Assembly (NCBI GenBank): GCA_017654935.2
Contig: CM065698.1
Coordinates: forward strand, 46,918,016 to 46,982,015
Origin: Phymorhynchus buccinoides
Lineage: Eukaryota > Mollusca > Gastropoda > Neogastropoda > Raphitomidae
DNA: 64,000 nucleotides
Direction: 5' to 3'
A program made the position numbers and the translations under genes. Positions 12,315 through 23,976 of the stretch are shown piece after piece. Within the stretch, counting starts at the first letter, position 1. Each line of letters begins with the position of its first letter. The notes under the pieces were generated by a model that saw only the letters and a program-made list of their open reading frames with translations, was not told where the DNA came from and searched no databases.

Positions 12315-12527
12315 CCCCCCCCCTCCCCACGACGCCTTGGCGGAGGTTGCCAAGGATGCTTGATACCAAATTTGGTGTTCATGGGGTTGAGAACCGTTGG
12401 GCCCCCCCCCCACCCCCCCACCCCCCCCCTCCCCCCCCCCCCCCCCCACCCCACCCCCCCCCCCCCCCACCCCCCCCCCCCCCCCCCCCCACCCCCCCCC
12501 CCCCCCCCCAGACCCACCCCCCCCCCG

Positions 12528-12601
<74 letters not shown>

Positions 12602-12656
12602 ACCCCCCCCCCTCGCCCCCCCCCCCCCCCCCCCCCCCCACCCCCCACACCCCCCC

Positions 12657-12736
<80 letters not shown>

Positions 12737-12745
12737 ACCCACCCT

Positions 12746-12790
<45 letters not shown>

Positions 12791-12804
12791 ATCCCCCCCC
12801 CCCC

Positions 12805-12839
<35 letters not shown>

Positions 12840-13512
12840 CCCCTCCCCCCACCCCCCCACCCCCCCCCCCCCACCCCCCCCCCCCCCCCCCCCCCCACCC
12901 CCCCCCCCCCCCCTCCCCCCCCCCCCCCCCCCCCCCCCCCCCACACCCCCCACCCCCCCCCAGAACCCCCCCCCCCCCCCCCACCCCCCCCCCCCCGCCC
13001 ACCCACCCACCCCCCCCCCCCCCCCCCACCACCCCGCCCCCCCCCCTCCCCCCCCCCCCCTCCCCACGACCCCTTGGCGGAGGTTGCCAACATCCTTGAT
13101 ACCAAATTTGGTGTCGATCACCCAAGAACTGTGGCCCCCTCCAGCCCACCCCCCTGAAAACCCCCCCCACACACACACACCAGACCATCCCACCCCTCCC
13201 CCCTCCAAGACCCCCCTCCACCCACAGACCCCCTCAGTCCACTCACGACATCCCCTCAACCCCCTCCCCCCGCCCCCCTCCTCCCCCTCCCCATCCCCCT
13301 CCCCTTTCCCACTCCTCCCTCCCCCCCCCCCCCCCCCACACATCACAGCTCACAGGCACTTGCCATTAGTAAATCCGAGCTGCGTGTGTGGTCCCCCCCT
13401 CCCCACGACCCGTTGGCGGAGGTTTCCGAAAAGTAAGGACGGCATGACCTTCGGAGGTTGCCAAGGATTGCTTGATACCAAATTTGGTGTCGATCGTTGA
13501 GAACTGTGGCCG
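12315..13512. repeat. Giant C-rich tract flanked by a repeated 70-bp unit
   Basis: 12403-13066 is about 660 bases of C with sparse A, T or G. It is bounded by copies of one unit containing TTGGCGGAGGTTGCCAA and TTGATACCAAATTTGGTGT: 12328-12402, 13067-13137 and 13400-13512. Between the second and third copies lies more C-rich DNA. The Pro and Gly ORFs here are composition artefacts. Confidence 0.9.
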
Positions 13513-13514
13513 TG

Positions 13515-14150
<636 letters not shown>

Positions 14151-14164
14151 CCATTCCTACTGCA

Positions 14165-14800
14165 CCGAAACCACGGATGCTGAGCACAGGTTGGCCGCCG
14201 CTCAGTTCACAGTCTGCTGTTAAGGAGGCGGTCAGCAGTGGGCAGGAACGATCGCCTCAGTCTGTCCGTTCGGGCACTAAAGCTGATCAGCCGCCCAGAT
14301 CTCGAGGAAGTCTGAGCCGCCAACACTTCACACAGCGGGCGACTTCTGCCCTGCGCTCAAAGAGCTCCTGCAGGCTGAGGACCGGACCCCCCATCAGCTT
14401 GCCAGCTGCTTTAGTGATCTTTACCAGCTTGTCCCTGTCATGTTCCTTAAGACTGCCGAAGGAACTGAGAAAATTGAAAGTGAGCATGCACCGATTCCAC
14501 TGTCGCTCCGTAGAAGAGCTCCAGCAGTCTCGGGCCCACCCCAAACCAGTTCAGTTTCCTCAGGAAAAACGAGGCGTTGGTTGCCCTTCTTGAGCAGGGC
14601 CTGGGAGTTGGCAGACCAGTCCAGCCTCTTGTCGATAATTGATCCCAGGTACTTGTACTGGTCCACCAACTCCACCTCCTCTCCCTTGATGACCAGTGGA
14701 GCTGGCTTGGGCTGGTTCCTCCTGAAGTCGACAACCATCTCCTTGGTCTTTGCCACGTTCAGGAGGAGATGGTTGTCGTCGCATCAGCCAATAAGTGCTT
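14165..14800 (-). pseudogene. Non-LTR retrotransposon reverse transcriptase fragment
   Basis: Read on minus, the stretch encodes CDDNHLLLNVAKTKEMVVDF, then VDQYKYLGSIIDKRLDWSAN, then FFLRKLNWFG and, after frame changes, LMGGPVLSLQELFE. The YLG.I.D..L.W motif is typical of the region after the catalytic YADD box in CR1/L2-type reverse transcriptases. At least two frameshifts and the absence of the rest of the enzyme show that it is a dead fragment. Confidence 0.8.
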
Positions 14801-14803
14801 ACT

Positions 14804-15415
14804 AATTCACACACTTTACTTTCATTGTTCAGAATAACACTTGCACTGATATTACTAATTCACACACGTTATGTTACTGTCTTTGATCTGAATAACACAT
14901 ACACTGACATTACATACACTTTATTTTCATTCTTAAGAATAACACATACACTGATATTACTAATTCACACACTTTACTTTCATTGTTCAGAATAACACAT
15001 ACACTGATATTACTAATTCACACACTTTACTTTCATTGTTCAGAATAACACATACACTGATATTACTAATTCACACACTTTACTTTCATTGTTCAGAATA
15101 ACACATAAACTGATATTACTAATTCACACACTTTACTTTCATTGTTCAGAATAACACATACACTGATATCAACTAATTTCATACACTTTACTTTCATTGT
15201 TTCAGAATATACACATACACTGACATTACTAATTCAATATAAGAAATAACACATACATTGACAATGCTAAGTCCACATACTTTACAGAATAACACATACA
15301 TTAACATTACTAATTATTACACTTTGCTTTCATTGTTCAGAATAACACATACAACTGACATTACTAATTCATACACTTTGCTTTAATTGTTCAGAACAAC
15401 ACATACACTGGCATT
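14804..15415. repeat. 53-bp minisatellite, about 11 copies
   Basis: Tandem units of about 53 bp share ACTAATTCACACACTTTACT then TTCATTGTTCAGAATAACAC and ATACACTGATATT. Central copies are almost identical; the outer ones are diverged or deleted. A lone related unit lies at 10176-10227. Confidence 0.9.
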
Positions 15416-16179
15416 ACTAGTTTTTAACACACTGGCCATCACAGGGCCAAACTCCAGGTGCACTACATGCTGGCCTACTCTCATCAAGGAAAATATCAGC
15501 AGATACGTGAAGAAGGCAAATACGTGAAGCAGGCAAATAAAATAAATTGAATAAATGAATGAAAGAATGAATGAAGGAATGAAGGAAGGAAGGAATAGCC
15601 AACAGAGTGACAGAGAAAGCACCCACCCACATCCTCCATCCCCCCATACACACGCACATAAACATAATGAACATAATTATACACACGCAAGCGCACGCGA
15701 GTAAATAACAATACAATTAACTCAAAGCAAAATGGAATCTAACATTTGTTATAATTATCTTTTCCTTTTTAAAAAATTACTTCGGCTTGTATTTTGTTCC
15801 TGACGAGTTCAGATATTAGAGAAATAGGTTGTGTTGATTTTGTTTTCTTAGTTATACTTATGCACAGTTTGCCAATAAGTCACAGTCATGTCCTATTGAC
15901 ATTTAACACTGGAGGTCTTTGCCCGGGACGATTTCTGCAAGAGCCAAGAGATTTTATTCTATCGAGTCTCATGTTTCAGGACAGTTAATTATTTAATTCT
16001 ATCGAGTCTCATATACGTTTCAGGACAGTTAAGTATTTTGTCCTGTCACTTTAATTTTCTATCCTCGGTACATCACTGCATAATGTTCTATTTGATGGGA
16101 AGATTCGATATTATACGGTTGGTAGAAAGATGGGAACGTAATCTTAATTACGTACTCACGAAGCATCAGGTTCGAATCT
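15416..16179. other. Intergenic, no supported gene
   Basis: Contains a short repeated phrase, ATTCTATCGAGTCTCAT, at 15954 and 15996. No coding signal. Confidence 0.4.
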
Positions 16180-16365
16180 CCTTAAAAGACCCACCACGTC
16201 ACGTGTCGTATTCACCCCATGCAAGTCACATGCTAGTTCGCCGAGATATACTTTGGGAGAAGCCACAAAACGTTTTCGGCAAACGTCGGCAAAAGAGGTC
16301 TTCTTAGTACCGTTTTTGCCGATTTGCGCTCACGCTACGTAGCGTTAGCCCTTGTGAAACGGTCC
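16180..16365 (-). mobile_element. CAG-ended dispersed repeat, partial copy
   Basis: Ends at TAGCCCTTGTGAAACGGTCC. On the minus strand this is the start of the element seen at 31975, 32577 and 36661. It carries AAAACGTTTTCGGCAAACGT and GCCGATTTGCGCTCACG. Confidence 0.65.
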
Positions 16366-17716
16366 CCAGGCCATGCTACTGTCAAATATTGTGATGAAAA
16401 AATCAGTTATAATCGATGATACTTGTTCAAAACAAATGAGTCATTATCACTATCATCCACCTAATAAAACAAAGCATACCAAATTCTACCAATTATGTAA
16501 AACTTCAAAGCGTGTGTGTCAGTCAGTCCTGTCTGACTAGCCACGTCTTCCAGATGCAAAGGAGGCAATTACTATTCTGGAGGACTGGGCATAGTGTTAA
16601 ATGTAAAGAAGTCTTGCCTAAAATATCCATCCCACTCTCCTGGACAAAGAGATTTTAGACAGCTGGTGCTTGGGGAAGGTCCCCAAAGGCCAAAAAATAT
16701 TTTTTGATGCAGTACTAGTAAGAGCCAGAGAAAATGCCTCTGAGATTAGGATTAAATGTCCTTAACAAAAGATCATACAATTTACTATGATTTGCCATCT
16801 CAAGATTTACATGTGACATAGAACATGAATCAAAGGTAAACCTACCTTTGAGAACAACGAATAAACCAGTGAAACCGGGCTGAACCATATCCTTGAGCCC
16901 TAATGAGCGATTTCAATTTCAATCACATGAATTCACATTAGCAACTTTAATTAACTGAAGTTTGGATTTTGTGTGTGTCGTCTGTACTTTTTCGTCTTCA
17001 AGGGTGTGGAAGTGGTGGGATGGTGTAGAACGTAAGGGGAGGAGCGACAGAAGCAGAATTGGGGTGCAACTGATTTTTTAATTTTGTTTACAAGTCACAG
17101 GGGGCATGTGGGGAAAGGGGGGAGGCAGAAGATATGGATAAGGGGACAGTATTTTTTAGGTCTCATACTTATACATTTAAGAACGGCCATAATTTCAATA
17201 TAACATTTTTTTAAGAAATCGATGTAAATTATTGTATGAACAATAGAGCCTTTGAATCACACCCTTGTCTCTCTCTTTCTCTCTTTGTCGCAATTGTTTT
17301 GCCCCTCATTCATATGGGGCTTTGGCCTTTCACGAATACATATTTCGACTTCGACTTCGACTTCTTTCTCTCTCTGTCTCTGTCTGTCTAGTCTATCTCT
17401 CTCTCTCTCTCTCTGTCTTCATCGTTTTTGGGGGGCAAGCCACCCCCCCCCCCCCCCCCCCTCCTATGTACCAGGGATATCAGACGCCCCTATCCACGTG
17501 TTTCTTTGTCACTGATAGACCTCCAACTTATGATATTTTCTGCAGCGGTTTTCAGGGTATTGTGAAGACAGAAACAAAGCAACAGCAAAGAAGCTACAAA
17601 AATCGCAATACCTCACCATTCTGGAATGAAGTAGAGGGCTAATAAAGCAATTTGAAAACAATGCAACTATTATGTCCCTATAATATACAAGCTATTTAGT
17701 ATTTTAAGTATTAACT
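16366..17716. other. Intergenic, no supported gene
   Basis: Small CT-rich and C-rich tracts at 17395-17415 and 17442-17461. No gene seen. Confidence 0.4.
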
Positions 17717-17723
17717 GCTCTCT

Positions 17724-17815
<92 letters not shown>
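17717..17815. repeat. (CT)n(CA)n microsatellite
   Basis: CT run with one CTCC break, then a short CA run. Confidence 0.95.
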
Positions 17816-17820
<5 letters not shown>

Positions 17821-17914
17821 GCTTGCTGGTTTGCTCGAATTTTGGAGGGGCAGGAAAGACATGTCTGCCCCCCCTCCTCGGAGCCAGGGGGGCAAAGAGT
17901 CGTTGTCATCTTGT

Positions 17915-18985
17915 CCGTGGATATTCGATTTTTACAGCTGAGTTGATAGCATTGAATGAAGAAGAAAAATGGTGCTTTTACGTCCTCTCGGTCTGGAACA
18001 GACACATATAGGACATTTGTAAATACAAAGATGGTGGGACTACGGAACAATACTGGAGGCAATGCCTGGAGGCAGTGCAACACCAGTAAAGTCCCGATTT
18101 TTTTAGCAATACAGATAGGTGTAGCGCTAACCACGCCTCGGTTAAACCTCATCGGTTATGGTACCGCCACAAGTATTATGTACATACTAAAATTGAATTG
18201 ATAGCATTAGTTATGGCCTTACAATATATTGTCAATTTTCCAATGACTATCTTCAGCATTCTCTTTTGTGTTGACTCAAAATCGGTATTAAATGCTCTAA
18301 TTTCTGATATGACTAGAGAGAGATGTATTATTGTTTTTTAGATTAAATACCTCATAGGATTGTCTTATTATGAAAGGATCAAATATTACATTTTGTTGGG
18401 TCCCTTCCCATTGTGGAGTATTTATAAATGAATTGGCAGATAAAAATGCAAAAGCAGGTGCAAATAATCATATTCAATCAGAAAAGAAAAGTTAAAAGTT
18501 AAATTATCACTAAAAGAAATGAGTCATATAATCGAAATCGAAATTTATTCACGTTATAAAAATAACATACAACCCTACCATTTTAAAACATACATCCCAT
18601 CGGGTAACAGACATGTAACTAGCTTAATACACAAGCATGCTAGCTGTATTTGTCAAAGCAAAATTTTCTATTGAACATATATTAAATTGCTCTAAATTAA
18701 ATATTTTACGTACAGATTTTGCAAATATTGAAATAAAAACTCTGCTATACAAAAAGATCATTCATTTTTGATCAACCTAGCACAAAATATTTTACATAGT
18801 TCAGTAGGATACTTTTTAAAACAGGTTTTCGATTGTATTGGTTGCTCTTTTTCTCTGTGTGTGGTTTTTCTTTTCTTCCTCTTTTCTTTTCTTTTTCTTC
18901 GTTTTTCGTTGTTGCTGATTTTAATTATGTTCGTGTAATATCACTGTGAAGTGAACCCACGTTAAATAAAAGATTAATTCATTTC
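17915..18985 (+). pseudogene. RNase H-bearing non-LTR retrotransposon remnant
   Basis: GYSIFTAELIAL (17918-17953) is resumed after an insertion as ELIALVMALQYIVNF and FCVDSKSVLNAL. After a stop and a frame change it reads ITFCWVPSHCGVFINELADK and NAKAG. These are the Glu and two Asp catalytic blocks of a retrotransposon RNase H, with the WVPSH.G..NE.AD.AK.G signature. The A/T-rich 3' end, with an AATAAA near 18965, looks like the element's tail. Stop codons and a frameshift make it non-functional; a SINE splits it at 17954-18194. Confidence 0.8.
17954..18194. mobile_element. SINE-like element with target duplication, copy 1
   Basis: Inserted within the RNase H sequence. GAGTTGATAGCATT precedes it (17940-17953) and GAATTGATAGCATT follows it (18195-18208), a 14-bp target duplication with one mismatch. 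It contains TTTTACGTCCTCTCGGTCTG and CACGCCTCGGTTAAACCTCA. A second copy is at 23621-23848 and a fragment at about 29660-29725. Confidence 0.85.
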
Positions 18986-19059
18986 CTACTACCCCCATTC
19001 TACCCCTCCCCCACCCTATCAAACTATGATATAATTTATTGAAGTATGCATGTACAAAC
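18986..19059. other. Short C-rich spacer
   Basis: No feature beyond a run CTACCCCTCCCCCACCC. Confidence 0.3.
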
Positions 19060-19704
19060 TTCACACAAGAGGCAAAGCCTTCAAGGATTACGTTGTGTTT
19101 TTGGAGATAGGTCTAAATGACAGATCTAAACGCGATAAACAAAAAGAAGTTAAAGGTCAAGGTCATCGTGGTTATGAAGGTCATTGATACTTAGCATTCC
19201 ATATGATCTTAAGCTAGTCAGTAAACGTGCCAAAGTTGGGGATTGTATCTGACATGATGTTAAAAGATATGGCCAAAACAAATAATTGACGATGTTCAAG
19301 GTAGAAGGTCAAGGTTAAGCTCAATAGGGTAAAAGTCACTCCGGCATGCCATATTACCTTAGCAAAGACACTGTATCTAAGCTTTCTGCCTTAAGGTAAT
19401 ACACCGACATGCTAACATTTGGGACCATAACTGTGAAAACGACATACCCAAAGAAATACTTACATGTTAAAGGTCAAAGTTCAAGATCATTGATTAGTTT
19501 TAATATGCAAATAATGTTTCTTGAAGGCGTGCATAAACATCTATGTTGTGTGTGCAAAGTTTGATCGATGAATGCCTTTTAGATCTGCAGAAAAAGCCAA
19601 TGATAAAGTTACCAAAGACATTCAGACACACATACACCCGGAAAACCGAAGAAGCATGAGAACATATACATGTATAGACTCACTTCGTTGACACGAGTGA
19701 GCCA
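19060..19704 (+). mobile_element. Full-length AAGGTCA-type SINE-like element
   Basis: Starts near ACAAGAGGCAAAGCCTTCAA and ends with TATAGACTCACTTCGTTGAC then ACGAGTGAGCC, a small terminal hairpin. Several AGGTCAAGGTCA-like half-site runs lie inside. No ORF. A related second copy follows directly. Confidence 0.65.
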
Positions 19705-19714
19705 AAAACATTGT

Positions 19715-20220
19715 AACAACAAGAGGCAAAGCCTTCAAGGCTCACTCGCTGTGGGTTTTTTTTATAGATAGATCTAAATGCCAATGATAAAGATAAATGC
19801 CAAATCACTTACTTTCAAATAAACTCCATACCAAAATTTTGCTGAGATTCATCAGCTTGGTGTGATATATCACCCTACAAAATTTTAAGCAGCGGTTCAT
19901 GTGATCTTGTGATTGACAAAAATTCACGGTCAAAGGTCAAGGTGCTCATTGTCATGGAGGTCGACAACATTTCGCATTCCATTTGATCTTACGCTTGTCT
20001 ACCTGCTTGCCAAATTTGGGGACTGTATCTGCCATGATATAAAAAATATGGCCAACAAATAATTGACGATGTTAAAGGTCAAGGCTAAGCTCAAGAGAGT
20101 AAAATTCACCGTAGATACCATCACCTTATAGGCTAATGCATCACCATGCCAAATTTGGGGACTTTAATTGCGAAACTGTGAAATATATGGCCAAGCTGTA
20201 CTTTGTTTTGGGATATACAT
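19715..20220 (+). mobile_element. AAGGTCA-type SINE-like element, second direct copy
   Basis: Begins with the same ACAAGAGGCAAAGCCTTCAA as the preceding copy and holds GGTCAAAGGTCAAGGTG and AAAGGTCAAGGCTAAGCTC. It lacks the terminal hairpin, so it is 3'-truncated. Confidence 0.65.
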
Positions 20221-20698
20221 TATTTTTGTGTGTCGACCCAGCATGATTTGAGGGTGCTGAATCCAAATCCGTTGTAGTCCAAGTTGTAACTGTTAGTTAT
20301 TTTTAGTTATTGCGTAATAATCAAAATGGCCGCCATGAGATATTAGAGAACTGTAAAAATAGAGGAATCCACACAGTGATTGTAAATAGTTTGCATCTAA
20401 TATTTTTTGGGGGAAAGAAAAATAATGTGAGTTGCTGAAATCATTCAAAGTAACTGTATTTGAGCATTTATTAGTCGCATGCCCCAAATACAGAAGTAGG
20501 ATTTAATAAGACTTTAGCAGGACTTCTAATATATCATGGTGATAAGTCTCATACTATCTCAATGTGAGTACAGGTCCAGGTATACTTTTTCATACAATAC
20601 GATACGATTTGTCTGTTGCTACCACCTCGATACCGACTTGCAAGACAAACTATGATATTTGGATTTACCATTGACTTCACCCAGGACAGACTGTTTAA

Positions 20699-21826
20699 TT
20701 AAACCGCTCTCAAAAATCGGTTCCTGCAGAACATCTGTTGCACACTTTTACGAAACTTGGTTCCAAAGACGTAATAGAAAACGAACGTAGCAGTTGAATT
20801 GATTGCCACAAAAAGGTCAGTGATCACTAGTAATGCGCCATTGGTGTTTCTGTATTTGCTGTAAAAAGCACTGAACTCAGGAATAATTAGTTCCACAATA
20901 TAGTAGATAACATTAGGAAGTGTACATATCACAAAAAGAATATTAATGGCGATCATCATAAAAGTCAGACCCAGGTCTTGGCTGGATATTTGCATGGAAG
21001 CGCTAGATGAACATTCTCTCCATTTTTTCATTTGACGTAACTTGATCAAAATTACAACGGTTGCCAAGATTACAGCAAAACCGAAACCACCTGCCATCAT
21101 TACTCCTATCAGGAAACTTTCGTATGTATCTACGAACTGTTTGTTGTTTCTGTAAAATTCAGAAGGATGTACCTCGATCCTCTTCATATTGAGAAAAGGA
21201 TCATAAAAGCAAACCACGTCCAATTTCAAGGTGTACACAAAATAACAAGCATAGATGATGACGTGCCCTGCACATATAATCAAAGCAGTAGTTCTGATGT
21301 TGATGACAGTCCGAGCTTTAAGAGGGCTGACCACACACATACACCGCTCCATGGCAACCACCAAGGACATGAATCTGGAGATGTGATAAAATGCCATTAA
21401 CGAATGAATCATGATGTTCTTGCTGGTTTCAAGAATGCTCAACCTTGGATGATCGTCATCGAGCAGAGAGCACAGCCAGTCTAACTTCAGCTCCAACATA
21501 CTGGCAAGTACAATCACATCGTCCACAGCTAGAACGAAGAGACATAAGTTGATCCTTTGCTTGACGCCGTGCCGGTAAAAAACGATCATGTTAACGATGT
21601 TAAATGGCACACCGATAAGGAAGAAACAAGGTAGCAGACGACCATACACAGCATCTGTAAACTTTTCAAGGGTTCTGTAAGACACGACGTCCTGTGGGTT
21701 CTCCCAGGGGTTGTTTATTGAGAAAGGAAACAGGACACAGCCCTCAGGAACAGTTATGTGTTCCCCTAATCCTACAAATGGTGTCATGTTCATTGACATC
21801 GTGACGTTTCCCCACACTGTCTCCAT
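20699..21826 (-). CDS. Rhodopsin-like (class A) G protein-coupled receptor, single exon
   Basis: An intact 375-residue plasma-membrane receptor with an ATG start. The N-terminus has N-glycosylation sequons at N7 and N13. Seven hydrophobic segments fall near residues 62-84, 92-112, 137-160, 178-200, 235-262, 287-310 and 331-352. Family marks: LAVDD in helix 2, Cys119 and Cys206 as the likely disulfide pair, ERC (160-162) in place of DRY, CTLPN in helix 6, NSTATF (343-348) in place of NPxxY, and a helix-8-like FGTKFRKSVQQMF. The lack of introns and the variant motifs recall lineage-expanded receptors of molluscs, some linked to chemosensation or neuropeptides. The ligand cannot be told from sequence. 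Flanks are repeats; no promoter element was recognised. It is the only gene between the two PLOD ends that has no visible disruption or splicing. Confidence 0.9.
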   Translation of the reverse strand: METVWGNVTMSMNMTPFVGLGEHITVPEGCVLFPFSINNPWENPQDVVSYRTLEKFTDAVYGRLLPCFFLIGVPFNIVNMIVFYRHGVKQRINLCLFVLAVDDVIVLASMLELKLDWLCSLLDDDHPRLSILETSKNIMIHSLMAFYHISRFMSLVVAMERCMCVVSPLKARTVINIRTTALIICAGHVIIYACYFVYTLKLDVVCFYDPFLNMKRIEVHPSEFYRNNKQFVDTYESFLIGVMMAGGFGFAVILATVVILIKLRQMKKWRECSSSASMQISSQDLGLTFMMIAINILFVICTLPNVIYYIVELIIPEFSAFYSKYRNTNGALLVITDLFVAINSTATFVFYYVFGTKFRKSVQQMFCRNRFLRAV

Positions 21827-22044
21827 TGTCTTTGTGTAAGAAATTAGAATCCTTGCCGATTGATGAAAATCAAATTAGGTGATAACGCACATGAACATAG
21901 CTTACATCGCTGTTTAAATCAACATGAGCTATTTAAAACAACAGCAGGGACAACTCCCGCTGCCTGGTATGCACCAAATAGATAGTGAGGTTTCCTGCAG
22001 CCCCAACCCCCCCCCCCCCCCCCCCCCAGACAAAACAAAACAGA

Positions 22045-22150
22045 AAAACGGTGGTGCTGTACTAACAGCGACGCGCTCTCCAGGTGGAAGCAACCTGAAC
22101 TATACAGAGACGAGTTTATGTGACTAGAAAATACCAAATACCAAATACCA
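22045..22150 (+). mobile_element. SINE 3' fragment
   Basis: GACGCGCTCTCCAGGTGGAA and the following AGAGACGAG match the 3' part of the SINE at 57480-57840. It ends in a short AAATACC tail repeat (22128-22150), as expected for a retroposed end. Confidence 0.55.
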
Positions 22151-22771
22151 AAAGACGTAGCAAGATCCCTTAGCAGTCCATAGTTTGTAACCAATTTGTT
22201 CCACTACAATGAGCTTAAAACGAAACAATATGTAATCGTGTATGTGCAGATAATTTAATTTATTCCTACCATCACATGAGCGAAGTCGATTCGGGTTGCT
22301 CAAACATTACTCATGTGTGACTCGGAAAGGGAAAAAAGAAGTCAGTAATGAATGGACATCAACTAACGCACAAGAAGCAGTATGGACAATGTATTCATTC
22401 AAAATCACAAGACTGGCATCAGAAAATATTGATAAAATAGCAAGGTAGAAAAACGCTAAACAATACATGAGTAGAACGAAAAGACACGCACACGCTTGCG
22501 TGCACATGCACACACACATCACACACACACAAACGCACACACGCACATGCACACACAATTGCACGCATGCACACACATACATACAGAGGTAGAATGAATA
22601 TAGTTTAATGCTTTAAGCTTGTTGCATATCATGTACAATGACAACATGATGAAATTAATTAATCGACTTAGAATCATGGAATCCATGGCAATCTTTCCAA
22701 GTTTCCACGACTCAACAAACAACACAGTATTTCTAGCAATGTACCATGTTGTAGACGCATCGTTACCCCTG

Positions 22772-23976
22772 ATAAAACTTAGGTCTGACCCTGAATGGAA
22801 TGAGGAAATAAGTGCACGAGAGGATAATGTTATGCTTGATAAAAACGAATCATTTGCTTCGAATTCAGTGCGTAATGGATCTACACTGGCTACACAACAA
22901 TAATATTTTGCTTGACACCCACAACTCAAACACATGTCGATCTCACTGTCACAAGACCTAAAACAAATCATACTTAGTTGATGGTCTACAGTAACTAACT
23001 TTGTCTGCCCTGGTGTCAACCTGGATCTTCCAACTCCTGATCTTGAAGTCGATTGTGCCACAGATCCCACCAGCGATCGGTCAGTCAACCATGAAGTGTC
23101 CTTAATGCACGTGCCCAAGTGTCCGTGCACTCCGTTGTCCTGTCCCGCTCTCCTCTGTTGATGTTGGCCAATTGTTGATGCTACAAAGTTACAAAGTTCA
23201 CGTGCAAACAAATACATCATTATGACTGGATCCGCAGGCACATTCAAACACAATGTAAACAGATTCAATAATCAACAATTCCATTCCGTCTGACTTGTGT
23301 AGTATGACATTCCTAAAAGCTCTATTCCTGCTCTTGTCACCAAAACGTCACTGAACCGCCTGATCAGTTGGGGGACACATACTGACATAGTCTTTGACCA
23401 CACAAAGGTTGAAACTGGTGACTGACTGATCGCTGGTGGGAGCTGTGGCACAATCGACTTCAAGATCAGGAGTTGGAAGATCCAGCTTGACACCATGCAG
23501 GGTCAAACAAAGTTAGTGACTGTAGACCATCAACTAAGTATAATTTGTTTCAGGTTTTGTGACAGTGAGATCGACATGTGTTTGAGTTGTGGATGTCAAG
23601 CAAAATATTATTGTTGTGTATGAATCAGTGAAAAATAGTGTTTTACGTCCTCTCTGTCTGGAACAGACACATATGGGACATTTGTAAATACAAAGATGGT
23701 GTGAACATTACTGGGGACAATGCCCAGAGGCAGTGCCACACCAGTAAAGTTCCGAATGTTTAAAAAACAGATATGCATAGCGGTAATCACGCCTCGGTAA
23801 AACCTCATCGGCTATGGTACCACTACAGTATATATTTTTTTGTTTTATTGTTGTGTAGCCAGTGAAGATCCTTTACATACTAAATTTGAAGCAAATGATT
23901 CGTTTTTAACAAGCACAACATTTTCCTCTCGTGCACTCACTTCCTCATTCCATTCAGGGCCGGGCCTAAGTTTTTA
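22772..23976. repeat. Large inverted repeat
   Basis: Arm A is 22772-23090 and arm B, reverse-complementary to it, is 23416-23976. The spacer of about 325 bp is unique. Examples of paired sequence: CTTCCAACTCCTGATCTTGA (arm A) with TCAAGATCAGGAGTTGGAAG (arm B). Arm B is longer only because a SINE sits in it. The ORFs across arm A show no known domain. Possibly a foldback transposon or an inverted duplication. Confidence 0.85.
23621..23848. mobile_element. SINE-like element with target duplication, copy 2
   Basis: Flanked by perfect 11-bp direct repeats ATTGTTGTGTA (23610-23620 and 23849-23859). Arm A of the inverted repeat carries the unoccupied site at about 22890-22905. It shares TTTTACGTCCTCTC and CACGCCTCGGTAAAACCTCA with copy 1. 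Confidence 0.9.

Noticed and set aside
12144..13500. Long Gly-rich (up to 400 codons) and Pro-rich ORFs
   Set aside because: They come from the C tract, are open on both strands and in several frames, and have no domain or splice context.
22519..23268. 249-codon minus-strand ORF
   Set aside because: Lies over one arm of the inverted repeat, shows no recognisable domain, and runs into a CA microsatellite at its C-terminal end.
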